From assembly GCA_022766365.1 (NCBI GenBank), contig JALENW010000031.1, forward strand, positions 1 to 46,532: a stretch of DNA of 46,532 nucleotides. The letters are read 5' to 3'. The notes beneath the pieces are model-generated. The model ran no database searches, was not told the DNA's origin, and saw only the letters and a program-made list of their open reading frames with translations. Below are positions 25,301 to 34,367 of the stretch, in pieces. The translations under genes and the position numbers were made by a program. The stretch comes from Clostridiales bacterium (GTDB taxonomy: Bacteria; Bacillota; Clostridia; Peptostreptococcales; Anaerovoracaceae). Each line of letters begins with the position of its first letter. Position 1 is the stretch's first letter.

Positions 25301-25330
25301 GGTTATGTGTTATAATGATGTAGCATAACC
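25301..25330 (+). promoter_or_regulatory. Promoter of the restriction-modification genes inside a palindrome
   Basis: TGTTATAAT (25308-25316) is a perfect extended -10; TTTAGA (25288-25293) sits 17 bases upstream as a weak -35. The -10 is enclosed by the inverted repeat GGTTATG (25301-25307) / CATAACC (25324-25330). A protein bound there would cover the promoter, so it may be an operator. The leader from 25331 to 25543 contains no convincing gene. Confidence 0.55.
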
Positions 25331-25543
25331 GTACAAAGCAAAACGTTCTGGACGGTGCAAGATAGGGGAGGTTGCGATAAATTATGGGAAATTTTAATCA
25401 ATGAAAAGAAGAATAAATTATGCTTGAGAAACTATAAGGACAACATATCGAACTATTACAAAATAGGGGGAATTTTTTGAATATTTTCACTGTGATATTG
25501 GAGATATTATTGAGTATATATAAAAGAATGAAGAGGACACTAA

Positions 25544-26566
25544 ATGAGATTTATTGGCGGGAAAACATTAATTACACCCTATATATTACAGTTTATTAAA
25601 GAAAAAACAACGGATGTGGAAAGTATATCAGATGTATTTGCCGGCTCAGGAGCAGTTTCCCGTGAGTTTAAACATTTTGGGTATGACGTAATATCTAATG
25701 ATTTGATGTATTTTTCATATGTCTTACTAAGAGGAACAATTGGAATAAATTCTGAATTAGTCTTTAAATATCTTGATGTATCAAATCCAATTGAATACTT
25801 AAATCATCTTGATTTAGAAAATCTAAATATTGATATATCGGATTGTTTTATATATAAAAATTATAGCCCTAAATGCGGAAGAATGTATTTTACAGAAAAA
25901 AATGCCTTGAAAATTGACCTTGCAAGAATTCAGATAGAGAATTGGTATAGAGATTCTATTATTAATGAAGATGAATATTTTTATCTGCTCATGTGTTTGA
26001 TAGAAGCAGTACCTTATATAAGTAATATAACAGGGGTATATGGAGCATATTTAAAATATTGGGATAACAGAGCGTTAAACGATTTGATTATTAAAGAAAT
26101 TGAATTACCCAGTAATAATGCGACAGGGAAAGCCTATAACACAAATTCTAATGTATTGATAGACAAAATAGAAACGGATCTAGCATATTTTGATCCCCCT
26201 TATAATCAAAGGCAATATTTGCCAAACTATCATGTCTTAGAAACTATAGCAAAGTACGATAATCCCGAAATAAGGGGATTAACCGGACTAAGAGATTATT
26301 CAGAACAAAAAAGTGATTATTGTAGAAAGGATTCAGCATTTAATGCTTTTGAAGGTTTAATTAGTAAGACCAAATCCAGATATATTGTTCTTAGTTACAA
26401 CACTGAGGGAATTTTATCTCATGATGAAATTATTAGTATTTTGGGGAAATATGGGAAAAAAGACACTTTGGATTTTAAGTATATAGATTATAGACGTTAT
26501 AAGAACGCACAGACAAATCAGAATAAGAATTTGAAAGAGGTATTGTATTTTGTAGAAAAGGAGTGA
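25544..26566 (+). CDS. FokI-type N6-adenine DNA methyltransferase, first subunit
   Basis: 340 residues of a D12-class adenine methyltransferase. SAM motif I is DVFAGSGAVSREF (residues 30-42) and the catalytic motif is DPPY at 217-220. Segments such as SNDLMYFSYVLLRGTIG, SPKCGRMYFTEKNAL, IEAVPYISNITGVYGAYLK and GLRDYSEQKSDYC resemble the N-terminal half of M.FokI as I recall it. It should protect one strand of the asymmetric site recognised by the nuclease at 27426. The gene is AT-rich compared with its surroundings. It overlaps the start region of the next methyltransferase by a few bases. Confidence 0.88.
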   Translation: MRFIGGKTLITPYILQFIKEKTTDVESISDVFAGSGAVSREFKHFGYDVISNDLMYFSYVLLRGTIGINSELVFKYLDVSNPIEYLNHLDLENLNIDISDCFIYKNYSPKCGRMYFTEKNALKIDLARIQIENWYRDSIINEDEYFYLLMCLIEAVPYISNITGVYGAYLKYWDNRALNDLIIKEIELPSNNATGKAYNTNSNVLIDKIETDLAYFDPPYNQRQYLPNYHVLETIAKYDNPEIRGLTGLRDYSEQKSDYCRKDSAFNAFEGLISKTKSRYIVLSYNTEGILSHDEIISILGKYGKKDTLDFKYIDYRRYKNAQTNQNKNLKEVLYFVEKE

Positions 26567-26568
26567 AT

Positions 26569-27417
26569 ATGACAGAAGAATATGTAAAATCCCCATTTAA
26601 TTATATTGGAAATAAACATAGACTATTGGCTCAAATATTACCCTTATTTCCTCAAAATATAGATACATTCTATGATGTTTTTTGTGGAGGTTTAGACGTT
26701 TCAGTAAATGTCACGGCTGATAAAAAAATAGCTAATGATATAAACTATTTTCTGATAGAAATTCTTGAAATGTTTAAGAATACAGACAGTGAAGAACTTC
26801 TACAAAGCATTGATGATGTAATAAATAGATTTAATTTGGCTAAAGATAACCGAAAATCATATTACGCTTTTAGAGAATACTATAATAAAAATAAAGACCC
26901 TCTTTTGTTGTATGTTTTAATGTGTTACTCATTTAATTATCAATTTAGATTTAATTCTAGACATGATTACAATAATTCGGCGGGAACAAATAGAAGTAGT
27001 TTTAATAAAAAAATGAAAGACAGGCTTGAATCATTTAGTGATAAGCTTGATAATATAGACTTTAAAAATTTAAATTTTAAAAATTTAAATTTTTCGCAAA
27101 TAACGACTTCGGATTTTGTGTATTGTGATCCACCATATAGAAGTTCTGTAGGTTCGTATAATGATGGCAAAAGAGGATTTGAAGGTTGGACGGTTGAAGA
27201 TGATTTAGCATTGTTTGAAATATTAGATGAGTTAAATGATAAACAAATTAAGTTTGCATTATCAAATGTTTTTTTTAATAACGGATTGGTGAATAAAGAG
27301 CTAAAGCAATGGAGTGCGAATTATAAAGTTAAGTTATTAAAAGTCAACTATTCAAATAGCAACTATCAGCGTGATAGAACAGGCGAAACGCAAGAAGTCC
27401 TAATCACGAATTATTAG
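26569..27417 (+). CDS. FokI-type N6-adenine DNA methyltransferase, second subunit
   Basis: 282 residues of a Dam/D12-type adenine methyltransferase: FNYIGNKHRLLAQILPLFP at the start, motif I DVFCGGLDVSVNV, catalytic DPPY with Asp187, and FEGWTVEDDLALFEIL. It corresponds to the second domain of M.FokI, which methylates the other strand; in FokI both domains are one protein. Start 26569 is set by AAGGAG 7 bases upstream, overlapping the previous stop; a GTG at 26563 is too close to it. It ends 8 bases before the nuclease gene. Confidence 0.86.
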   Translation: MTEEYVKSPFNYIGNKHRLLAQILPLFPQNIDTFYDVFCGGLDVSVNVTADKKIANDINYFLIEILEMFKNTDSEELLQSIDDVINRFNLAKDNRKSYYAFREYYNKNKDPLLLYVLMCYSFNYQFRFNSRHDYNNSAGTNRSSFNKKMKDRLESFSDKLDNIDFKNLNFKNLNFSQITTSDFVYCDPPYRSSVGSYNDGKRGFEGWTVEDDLALFEILDELNDKQIKFALSNVFFNNGLVNKELKQWSANYKVKLLKVNYSNSNYQRDRTGETQEVLITNY

Positions 27418-27425
27418 GAGAACGT

Positions 27426-29138
27426 ATGGCAGAGAGAACTTTAGGTTGGATACAAAATCCATCAAGTTTTGAAAATCTAAAAAATGTTGTATCTGTATTT
27501 GACAAAAATACAGAATTATATAAAGAAATTCTAAATACTAAACTTCCTAAGTTAGTAGAAGATTTAGATTTAAGAATGAAATTAATATCTGAAATGAAAA
27601 AAGAACCTTTGGAAATGGATTATGTTTTACTAAAAGGGCATGGTATAAAATCCGGACAGAACAGATCGGATGCTGAATGTAGCGGTATTGTTCAAGCTGC
27701 AATTACAACACAAGGTGGAAGGACATATACAGATGATTGGACTGCCGATGGTTTTCTGAGATGGGGTATATCTATAGGCTTATTAGATTATGATACAGAA
27801 AAAGATACTGTTTCTATAACGAAATTAGGCGAAGATTTTGTTCATTCTAAATCAGAAAAATCAGATAAAGAAATATTAATTTCAACTTTTTTATCATATC
27901 CACCGGCTGTTAGAATTTTGACATTGCTGGCAAATGGTGAGCATTTAACAAAGTTCGAAATCGGGAAACAACTGGGAGGCCTTGGAGAAGCGGGATTTAC
28001 ATCAATTCCTCAAGATTTATATATTCAGGCAATAGAATTAGCTTCTGAAACTGATAAAGCGACTATTCGTTCAAATACAGAGGGGTCGGCTGATAAGTAT
28101 GCAAGAATGATTTCGGGCTGGCTATCAAAGGTTGGTCTGGTTCAAAGGGTTGAAAAAGAGGTTTCAGCAAAGATTGGCGATGTCGAATACAAAGTCAAGA
28201 TTGGTCATTCTTTTAGAATCACATTAAAAGGAATCAAAGAATTAAAAAGAACTAGAGGTCTATCGTCATATTCTAAAACAAATAAAATTGTTTATTGGCA
28301 AATGCTATCAACCAAAGGAAAAGATAGAGATTATATTAGAAATAGACGTGGACATATAATCAAAGCAATCAGTAACAGAGAGAGAAATTTAGATGAAATA
28401 AAAACTTATTTGTCAGAAAATACTATTAAAGAAAGCACTACAACAATAGCAGATGAGTTGAAAGTCATTGAAGCTATGGGGTTATCCGTTAAGCATAGTA
28501 GGAAGGGGTATCTGATAGATGACAATGTAATAAAACTAGAAATACCAAGAACTAAAATTTCAAAAACTAATGTATTAGAATTAAAAGATAAAGTAAGGAA
28601 TAGGTTGAAATATGTTGACCACAGATATTTATCACTAATTGATTTGGCTTATGATGGAACTGCGAATAGAGATTTTGAAATTCAAACAATTGACCTCTTA
28701 ATCAATGAATTGAAATTTAAAGGTGTTCGATTAGGTGGAAGTAGGAAGCCGGATGGAATTATATCATATGGTATTAATGGTGTAATTATAGATAATAAAG
28801 CGTATTCTACAGGATACAATTTACCAATCAATCAAGCAGATGAAATGATTAGATATATTGAAGAGAATCAAACTAGAAATGAAAAGATAAATTCGAACAA
28901 ATGGTGGGAAAGTTTTGATTATAATGTTAAAGACTTCAGTTATTTATTTGTATCATCATTTTTTAAAGGCAATTTTAAAAACAATTTAAAGCATATAGCA
29001 AATAGAACCGGAGTAAATGGTGGAGCTATAAGTGTGGAAAATTTGTTATATCTTGCGGAGGAATTAAAGGCGAAAAGATTATCTTATGGTGATTCATTTA
29101 ATATGTATGATAATGATGAAATATACATTGCCTTTTAG
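27426..29138 (+). CDS. FokI-like type IIS restriction endonuclease
   Basis: 570 residues, similar in length to FokI (about 580), with likeness along the whole protein. The DNA-recognition part (about 1-385) includes FGWVQNP-like LGWIQNPSSFENLKNVV, DDWTADGFLRWG and GSADKYARMISGWLSKVGLV. The cleavage domain (about 385-570) has LGGSRKPDGII then GVIIDNKAYSTGYNLPI, giving catalytic Asp443, Asp456 and Lys458 in the PD-(D/E)xK arrangement. FokI binds GGATG and cuts 9/13 bases away as a dimer; the same or a close specificity is likely but not proven. AGGAGAACG precedes the ATG. AT-rich, so probably acquired. Confidence 0.93.
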   Translation: MAERTLGWIQNPSSFENLKNVVSVFDKNTELYKEILNTKLPKLVEDLDLRMKLISEMKKEPLEMDYVLLKGHGIKSGQNRSDAECSGIVQAAITTQGGRTYTDDWTADGFLRWGISIGLLDYDTEKDTVSITKLGEDFVHSKSEKSDKEILISTFLSYPPAVRILTLLANGEHLTKFEIGKQLGGLGEAGFTSIPQDLYIQAIELASETDKATIRSNTEGSADKYARMISGWLSKVGLVQRVEKEVSAKIGDVEYKVKIGHSFRITLKGIKELKRTRGLSSYSKTNKIVYWQMLSTKGKDRDYIRNRRGHIIKAISNRERNLDEIKTYLSENTIKESTTTIADELKVIEAMGLSVKHSRKGYLIDDNVIKLEIPRTKISKTNVLELKDKVRNRLKYVDHRYLSLIDLAYDGTANRDFEIQTIDLLINELKFKGVRLGGSRKPDGIISYGINGVIIDNKAYSTGYNLPINQADEMIRYIEENQTRNEKINSNKWWESFDYNVKDFSYLFVSSFFKGNFKNNLKHIANRTGVNGGAISVENLLYLAEELKAKRLSYGDSFNMYDNDEIYIAF

Positions 29139-29297
29139 CTGTTAGTAGAGTTAAAATTATAAACTGTATTGAGAAGGTTAATATCGCAGCGCTATGTCGT
29201 TAACTTAAAAGACATAAGTAAAGAGCAGACTTGCGGGAATTATTATATGGACGTTACATATCGTAATGATTATTACATTGAATAAACAGGAGATCAT

Positions 29298-30602
29298 ATG
29301 ATAGCAGAAAAGAAAAAACAGATGAAAAAAGTGACTAAAGAGACAGACAAAGAAGTGAATTCGGAATCCGAAAAGAAGAAAAGGGAAGATGAGGATATCG
29401 AAGAAGAGAGTAATGAAAAAGAAGATCCGGAAAGGGAATCCCATGAAGCAGGAGGAGATTCACAGGAATCAAAACCTGAGTATGAGCGTCCTGTGGTAGA
29501 GGGAATTTTGGATCTTGCAGAAGGAGGATTCGGATTTCTTAGATTTAACAATTTCCTCACAAGCGATAAAGACGTGTATGTATCTCCGACGCAGATAAGG
29601 CGATTCAATCTTAAGACTGGAGACCAGATAAAGGGAATTTCAAGACACCCTAATCAGGGTGAGCGCTTCGGGGCGCTTCTATATGTGCAGGAGGTTAATG
29701 GGGATCCTCCAACAGCAGCGAAGAACAGGCCTCAGTTTGAGGATTTAACTCCTATTTTCCCAAATGAAAGGCTCACACTTGAGAACGGCACGACAGAACT
29801 TGCCACCAGACTGATAGACTTAATCGCCCCTATAGGGAAGGGACAGAGGGGTATGATTGCCGCACCGCCAAAGGCAGGTAAAACCACATTGCTCAAACAA
29901 ATGGCACAGGCCATAGAGAGGAACTATCCGGAGGTGGAAGTAATCGTACTTTTGATTGGTGAAAGACCTGAAGAAGTAACTGATATGAAGAGATCTCTAA
30001 AAGGGGGAGAGGTAATTTATTCAACTTTTGATGAGCTTCCCGCTCACCACGTGAAAGTTGCCACTATGGTATTAGAAAGAGCTAAACGCCTTGTGGAACA
30101 CGGGAGAGATGTTGTTGTTTTGCTTGATAGTATCACGAGGCTTACAAGAGCTAATAACCTGGTAATTCCAAGCTCCGGAAGAACACTGTCCGGAGGTCTT
30201 GACCCGGCTTCTTTCCATTTTCCGAAGAGATTTTTCGGAGCGGCAAGAAACATGGAAGAGGGTGGCAGTCTGACTATTTTGGCTACGGCCCTTGTGGAAA
30301 CCGGCAGCAGGATGGACGACATGATTTTTGAGGAGTTTAAGGGAACGGGGAATATGGAGCTTAGACTGGACAGAAAACTGCAGGAGAAGAGAATTTTCCC
30401 TGCGATAGATTTGAATCAGTCAGGCACCAGGCGTGAAGACCTGCTCATGACCGGAGACGAACTTGAGGCGGTTTGGATTATGAGAAAGGCAATGAATGCC
30501 TCCGGAACTAAGGATGTTACAGAATCAATAATAGACAGTCTTGCTCATACCAAAGATAATGCCGGCTTTGTCAAAGCAGTCAAGATGATTTTTGAACAGT
30601 GA
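29298..30602 (+). CDS. rho: Transcription termination factor Rho
   Basis: A 434-residue hexameric RNA-dependent ATPase. After an acidic and lysine-rich N-terminal segment (1-~58), the RNA-binding cold-shock-like domain (about 60-140, GILDLAEGGFGFLRFNNFLT) leads to the ATPase: Walker A APPKAGKTTLLKQ (about 195), Walker B-region VVVLLDSITRLTRA and the R-loop LSGGLDPASFHFPKRFFG. The N-terminal insertion replaces the usual Rho-N helix bundle. CAGGAG lies upstream. It follows a 159-base gap with no gene after the restriction-modification block and leads into the DUF1385 gene. Confidence 0.96.
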   Translation: MIAEKKKQMKKVTKETDKEVNSESEKKKREDEDIEEESNEKEDPERESHEAGGDSQESKPEYERPVVEGILDLAEGGFGFLRFNNFLTSDKDVYVSPTQIRRFNLKTGDQIKGISRHPNQGERFGALLYVQEVNGDPPTAAKNRPQFEDLTPIFPNERLTLENGTTELATRLIDLIAPIGKGQRGMIAAPPKAGKTTLLKQMAQAIERNYPEVEVIVLLIGERPEEVTDMKRSLKGGEVIYSTFDELPAHHVKVATMVLERAKRLVEHGRDVVVLLDSITRLTRANNLVIPSSGRTLSGGLDPASFHFPKRFFGAARNMEEGGSLTILATALVETGSRMDDMIFEEFKGTGNMELRLDRKLQEKRIFPAIDLNQSGTRREDLLMTGDELEAVWIMRKAMNASGTKDVTESIIDSLAHTKDNAGFVKAVKMIFEQ

Positions 30603-30669
30603 TTTTGCTATGGACGATTTCAGAGAAAGATATCAGATAATAGGAAGAAAGTAAGCGGAATATAAGATA

Positions 30670-31827
30670 ATGGATTTAGATAAAATATTTTTGGAAGGTG
30701 CCTGCCCGACTTCCATAGGTGGTCAAGCCGTCATGGAGGGTATCATGATGCGTGGTCCGAAAAAAGTTGCATTGGCAGTACGCACAGGAGATAACGAGAT
30801 TCGGTTGAAAACAAAATACGGACCTCGGAAGAGCGGCTGGATGAAGGTGCCAATACTCCGTGGCATTGTTGCTTTTTGGCAATCCTTGGTGGAGGGTACG
30901 AGGACTCTTATGGATTCGGCAACTATCCTTGAAGAAGCAGGTCTTATGGAAGACGAAAACAAGGAAGACAGGGCCGAATGTTATGGCAAGACTGGTGAAA
31001 TCAATACAGAAATTGAATCCGGAACCTTCAGCGAGAGAATAGAAGCAAGGCTAAGGGTGAAGTATGGGGACAAGGCGGCTTGGAATGTAATGATTTATTT
31101 TTCCGTAATTGTTGCAGTGATTTTCAGTATCGGGGTATTTGTTCTGCTGCCCACATGGGTCATCGGACTGTTTAAAGGGATAATACACAACTCTGTAGCG
31201 CTGAGTTTTACGGAGGGGATTTTCAGACTCATAATTTTCCTTGCATATATCGTTGCGATAAGCTACCTGGACGACATAAGGCGAGTCTTTCAGTATCATG
31301 GAGCGGAACACAAGACGATTCATTGTTTTGAAAAGGGAATGGATCTTACGGCAGAAAACGCTCAGAGTTTTTACAGGCTACATCCGAGATGCGGAACCAG
31401 CTTTTTGGTATTTGTAATGATTATTACCCTTCTTGTTTTTCCATTGATGGGTTGGCCCGATCTATGGGAAAGACTTTTGAGCAGAATTGTTTTAATACCT
31501 GTAATTGCAGGACTTTCTTATGAAGTATTGAAGTGGGCCGGAATGAGTAATTCTATATTAGTGAAAACCCTCAGTCTTCCCGGAATTTACCTACAGAAAA
31601 TTACCACAAGGGAACCGGATAAGTCAATGCTGGAAGTAGCAATCGTAGCAATGAAAGCAGTTTTGCCCGAAGAAAACGATACGCCGCTCTTTGATGGAAT
31701 TGTTGACAACAACGGAAGCTTCCTGCGTGTTTCAGAAAAAGGTAGCGGTGAAGCAGAGGAAAACAAGGCAAGTGAGTGCAAAGTAGGAGATTACAACCGG
31801 GGGGATCAAAATGACAATGCCTGTTAA
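30670..31827 (+). CDS. DUF1385 family membrane protein (YqhQ type)
   Basis: 385 residues. The N-terminal signature IGGQAVMEGIMMRGPKKVALAVR (residues 17-39) and the central YHGAEHKTIHCFE and HPRCGTSFLVFVM segments define the DUF1385 family. About four hydrophobic segments lie between residues 140 and 280; the rest is probably cytoplasmic. The C-terminal ~70 residues are a charged tail. The role is unknown. The gene lies between rho and prmC, a conserved position in Firmicutes, and its end overlaps prmC by 17 bases. Confidence 0.85.
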   Translation: MDLDKIFLEGACPTSIGGQAVMEGIMMRGPKKVALAVRTGDNEIRLKTKYGPRKSGWMKVPILRGIVAFWQSLVEGTRTLMDSATILEEAGLMEDENKEDRAECYGKTGEINTEIESGTFSERIEARLRVKYGDKAAWNVMIYFSVIVAVIFSIGVFVLLPTWVIGLFKGIIHNSVALSFTEGIFRLIIFLAYIVAISYLDDIRRVFQYHGAEHKTIHCFEKGMDLTAENAQSFYRLHPRCGTSFLVFVMIITLLVFPLMGWPDLWERLLSRIVLIPVIAGLSYEVLKWAGMSNSILVKTLSLPGIYLQKITTREPDKSMLEVAIVAMKAVLPEENDTPLFDGIVDNNGSFLRVSEKGSGEAEENKASECKVGDYNRGDQNDNAC

Positions 31828-32671
31828 GGAACTTCTTATTTTGGGTGAGAATCGTCTTGCTAATGCGGGGATTTCTAACGCAAAAGGAGAAAGCAGAGAG
31901 TTATATTGCCACAGGTTCGGATTAAACCAAAGACAGTTCCTCATGGAGTGGCAAAACACCAGGGAATTTGAGGATTGTGAGTCTTATTTTAAACTTTTGG
32001 ATCGTAGAGCCGGGGGTGAGCCGCTTCAGTACATAATCGGGGTACAGAATTTCTACGGCTATGATATTCATGTAGAAGCCGGGGTTCTCATACCTAGACT
32101 GGACTCGGAGACGGTTGTTGAAAAAGCTATAGAACTAATTGGTGAGAATAAATATAAGACCGTTCTTGATTTATGTACTGGGAGCGGAGCTCTTGGGATT
32201 GCAATCGCAAAAGAATGCAAGGGAGTCAAGGTAACCATGACCGATTCTTCCAAAGCCGCTGTAAGAATAGCCAAAGAAAATGTCCACTGCCACGGACTGT
32301 CCAAGACTTGCAAAGTGGTGCATGGAAATCTGTTTGAACCCTTGAAGAGTATTTTTGGAAAGCAAAAATTTGATCTGATCATATCAAACCCTCCATACAT
32401 AGCCAGCACTGTAATCCCGACGCTGGATAAGGAAGTTAAGGATTTTGAACCCTTAGAGGCCCTTGACGGAGGGGAATCCGGCCTGGATTATTACAACAAA
32501 ATAACAGACTCTGCACAGGATTATCTTAAAAAAGGAGGGGCTATTGTTCTTGAAATCGGTCACGATCAAGGGGAAACGGTGGCCGATCTCCTTAGGAATG
32601 CGGGGTTTAAGGATGTCTGCACTTACAAAGATCTTGCCGGAAATGACAGGACGGTGACCGGAGTGACATAG
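31811..32671 (+). CDS. prmC: Peptide chain release factor N5-glutamine methyltransferase PrmC
   Basis: 286 residues. PrmC methylates the glutamine of the GGQ motif in release factors RF1 and RF2. The N-terminal helical domain is followed by YIIGVQNFYGYDIHVEAGVLIPR, SAM motif LDLCTGSGALGIAIA (about residues 119-133) and the catalytic NPPY in IISNPPYIAS (about 194). The start overlaps the DUF1385 gene, with GGGGGGA 6 bases upstream. The usual partner prfA is not next to it. Confidence 0.94.
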   Translation: MTMPVKELLILGENRLANAGISNAKGESRELYCHRFGLNQRQFLMEWQNTREFEDCESYFKLLDRRAGGEPLQYIIGVQNFYGYDIHVEAGVLIPRLDSETVVEKAIELIGENKYKTVLDLCTGSGALGIAIAKECKGVKVTMTDSSKAAVRIAKENVHCHGLSKTCKVVHGNLFEPLKSIFGKQKFDLIISNPPYIASTVIPTLDKEVKDFEPLEALDGGESGLDYYNKITDSAQDYLKKGGAIVLEIGHDQGETVADLLRNAGFKDVCTYKDLAGNDRTVTGVT

Positions 32672-32848
32672 GAGAATATCGTAAAGTTGTCATTTTGTTT
32701 TGAATTTATGAAACTCTCTGTATCCCAAAATATATATAAATCTTCTGAACCATTGAGTATTGTCCGAATTCTATACACCTATAATATAGTGGAGGCACAC
32801 GATTTGGTCATCGTTTTGTTCCAATTTTCAATAATACGAATTTCATGA

Positions 32849-32863
32849 CCCGGTGAACCCGGG
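32849..32863. other. GC-rich hairpin between prmC and pyrC
   Basis: CCCGG-TGAAC-CCGGG forms a 5-bp GC stem in AT-rich sequence, followed by AATAAAAATTTT. It may be a weak terminator for the rho-prmC operon. The gap 32672-33054 shows otherwise only the pyr promoter and no gene; a PyrR-type attenuator motif was not found. Confidence 0.4.
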
Positions 32864-32897
32864 AATAAAAATTTTCGAAAAATCTCGCAATTTAATC

Positions 32898-32926
32898 TTG
32901 ACGATGTAAATGTTCTGGTGTAAAAT
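32898..32926 (+). promoter_or_regulatory. Sigma-A promoter of the pyrimidine operon
   Basis: TTGACG (32898-32903), a 17-base spacer and TAAAAT (32921-32926) make a good promoter. Transcription would start near 32933, leaving a leader of about 120 bases before pyrC. The leader shows no obvious attenuator or PyrR site, so control may act at another level. Confidence 0.72.
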
Positions 32927-33054
32927 ATTGAAGATTTGAGATAAAATACAAGTAAGGCATAGAAGATGGCGATGGAATCTTTTGGAAGATGCTAAAACCT
33001 TATAGAATGCTTTATAAAGAATCGAAATAATTCAAAATAATAAGGGAGGAAGAG

Positions 33055-34344
33055 ATGAAGACTTTGCTAAAAGGCGCACAAGTGTTTGCAAACAAAGGTA
33101 AGGGTCAGTTCGTAAAGAAGGATTTACTTATAGATGGAGATAAGCTATCCGTTTCTTCTCCTGATGAACAGAATAGTTGCCTTTATGACGGCCTATTTGA
33201 TTTTAGAGATAAATTCATAATTCCCGGTTTCGTAGATGTTCATGTACATTTAAGAGAACCGGGTTTTTTTTATAAAGAAACCATTAAAACAGGTACTTTG
33301 GCAGGGGCTCATGGAGGATATACCACCGTTTGCCCAATGCCGAACGTAAAACCGGCCCCGAGTGACTTTGCAAACCTTAAAGTACAGTTAGATATAATAG
33401 ACAGAGACGCAATTATCAAAGTTATACCCTACGGAACTATTACACGAGAAGGGGACGGAAGATCTGAATTAGCGGACATGAAGGGAACAGCTCCATATGT
33501 CATCGGTTTCAGTGATGATGGCAGGGGAGTTCAGACAGGAGAACTCATGGAAGAAGCCATGAAACTTGCAAAGAGTCTGGATAAACCGATCGTGGCGCAT
33601 TGTGAAGACGAGAGCCTGCTCGAGGGAGGATATATTCATCGGGGACAATATTGCAGTTTACACGGGCACAAGGGAATTTCATCAGAAAGCGAATGGGTTC
33701 AAGTAGCAAGGGATGTTGAACTTGCCGCAAAGACAGGTTGCAAGTACCACGTCTGCCACATATCTACAAAGGAAACTGTAGATATAATCAGACAGGCAAA
33801 AAAATCAGGAGTAGATGTGAGTTGTGAGACCGGACCACATTATCTGATACTGACAGATATGGATATTAAAGAAGAGGGAAGATTTAAGATGAATCCCCCT
33901 CTAAGGTCAATGGAAGACAGAGAGGCTCTCATTGAAGGAATCAAGGACGGAACGATAGATATGATAGCTACTGACCATGCACCACATTTCAAGGAAGAAA
34001 AGACAAAAGGCCTGGAAAAAAGTGCCTTCGGTATAGTAGGTTTGGAAACAGCCTTTGCTCTTTTGAATACTCATCTGGTCAACAAAGGGATAATAAAAAT
34101 CGAGGATTTAATCACTCTGATGTCTGTAAATCCAAGAAAGCGATTCGGCCTTGATGGACCGCTTAGCATGACGGAAGATGAAAACCTATGTGACATAACT
34201 GTTTTGGATTTGGGACGTGAATGGACAGTTAATTCTGAAAATTTTATGACTAAAGGCAGAGCCACACCGTTTGATGGGTGGACGCTGATAGGAAAGCCTG
34301 TAGCTACATTTGTAGATGGGAGACTTAAATTCCTGGAACTGTGA
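33055..34344 (+). CDS. pyrC: Dihydroorotase PyrC
   Basis: A 429-residue zinc amidohydrolase that closes carbamoyl-aspartate to dihydroorotate. The metal motif VDVHVHLREPG is at about residues 61-71, HCEDES near 182, and ATDHAPHFKEEK near 305. It is the first gene of the operon, behind AAGGGAGGAAGAG. The last bases overlap the region just before pyrK. Confidence 0.95.
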   Translation: MKTLLKGAQVFANKGKGQFVKKDLLIDGDKLSVSSPDEQNSCLYDGLFDFRDKFIIPGFVDVHVHLREPGFFYKETIKTGTLAGAHGGYTTVCPMPNVKPAPSDFANLKVQLDIIDRDAIIKVIPYGTITREGDGRSELADMKGTAPYVIGFSDDGRGVQTGELMEEAMKLAKSLDKPIVAHCEDESLLEGGYIHRGQYCSLHGHKGISSESEWVQVARDVELAAKTGCKYHVCHISTKETVDIIRQAKKSGVDVSCETGPHYLILTDMDIKEEGRFKMNPPLRSMEDREALIEGIKDGTIDMIATDHAPHFKEEKTKGLEKSAFGIVGLETAFALLNTHLVNKGIIKIEDLITLMSVNPRKRFGLDGPLSMTEDENLCDITVLDLGREWTVNSENFMTKGRATPFDGWTLIGKPVATFVDGRLKFLEL

Positions 34345-34367
34345 ATATGAAAAGCGGAGTGAGATAT

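Noticed and set aside
25477-25600. Short TTG reading frame (about 40 codons) before the first methyltransferase, with AGGGGG upstream
   Set aside because: It overlaps the methyltransferase start, has no recognisable protein features and is not distinct from chance frames in AT-rich DNA.
32930-33054. PyrR-type attenuator in the pyr leader
   Set aside because: No PyrR anti-antiterminator consensus and no terminator hairpin with a T tract is seen between the promoter and pyrC.
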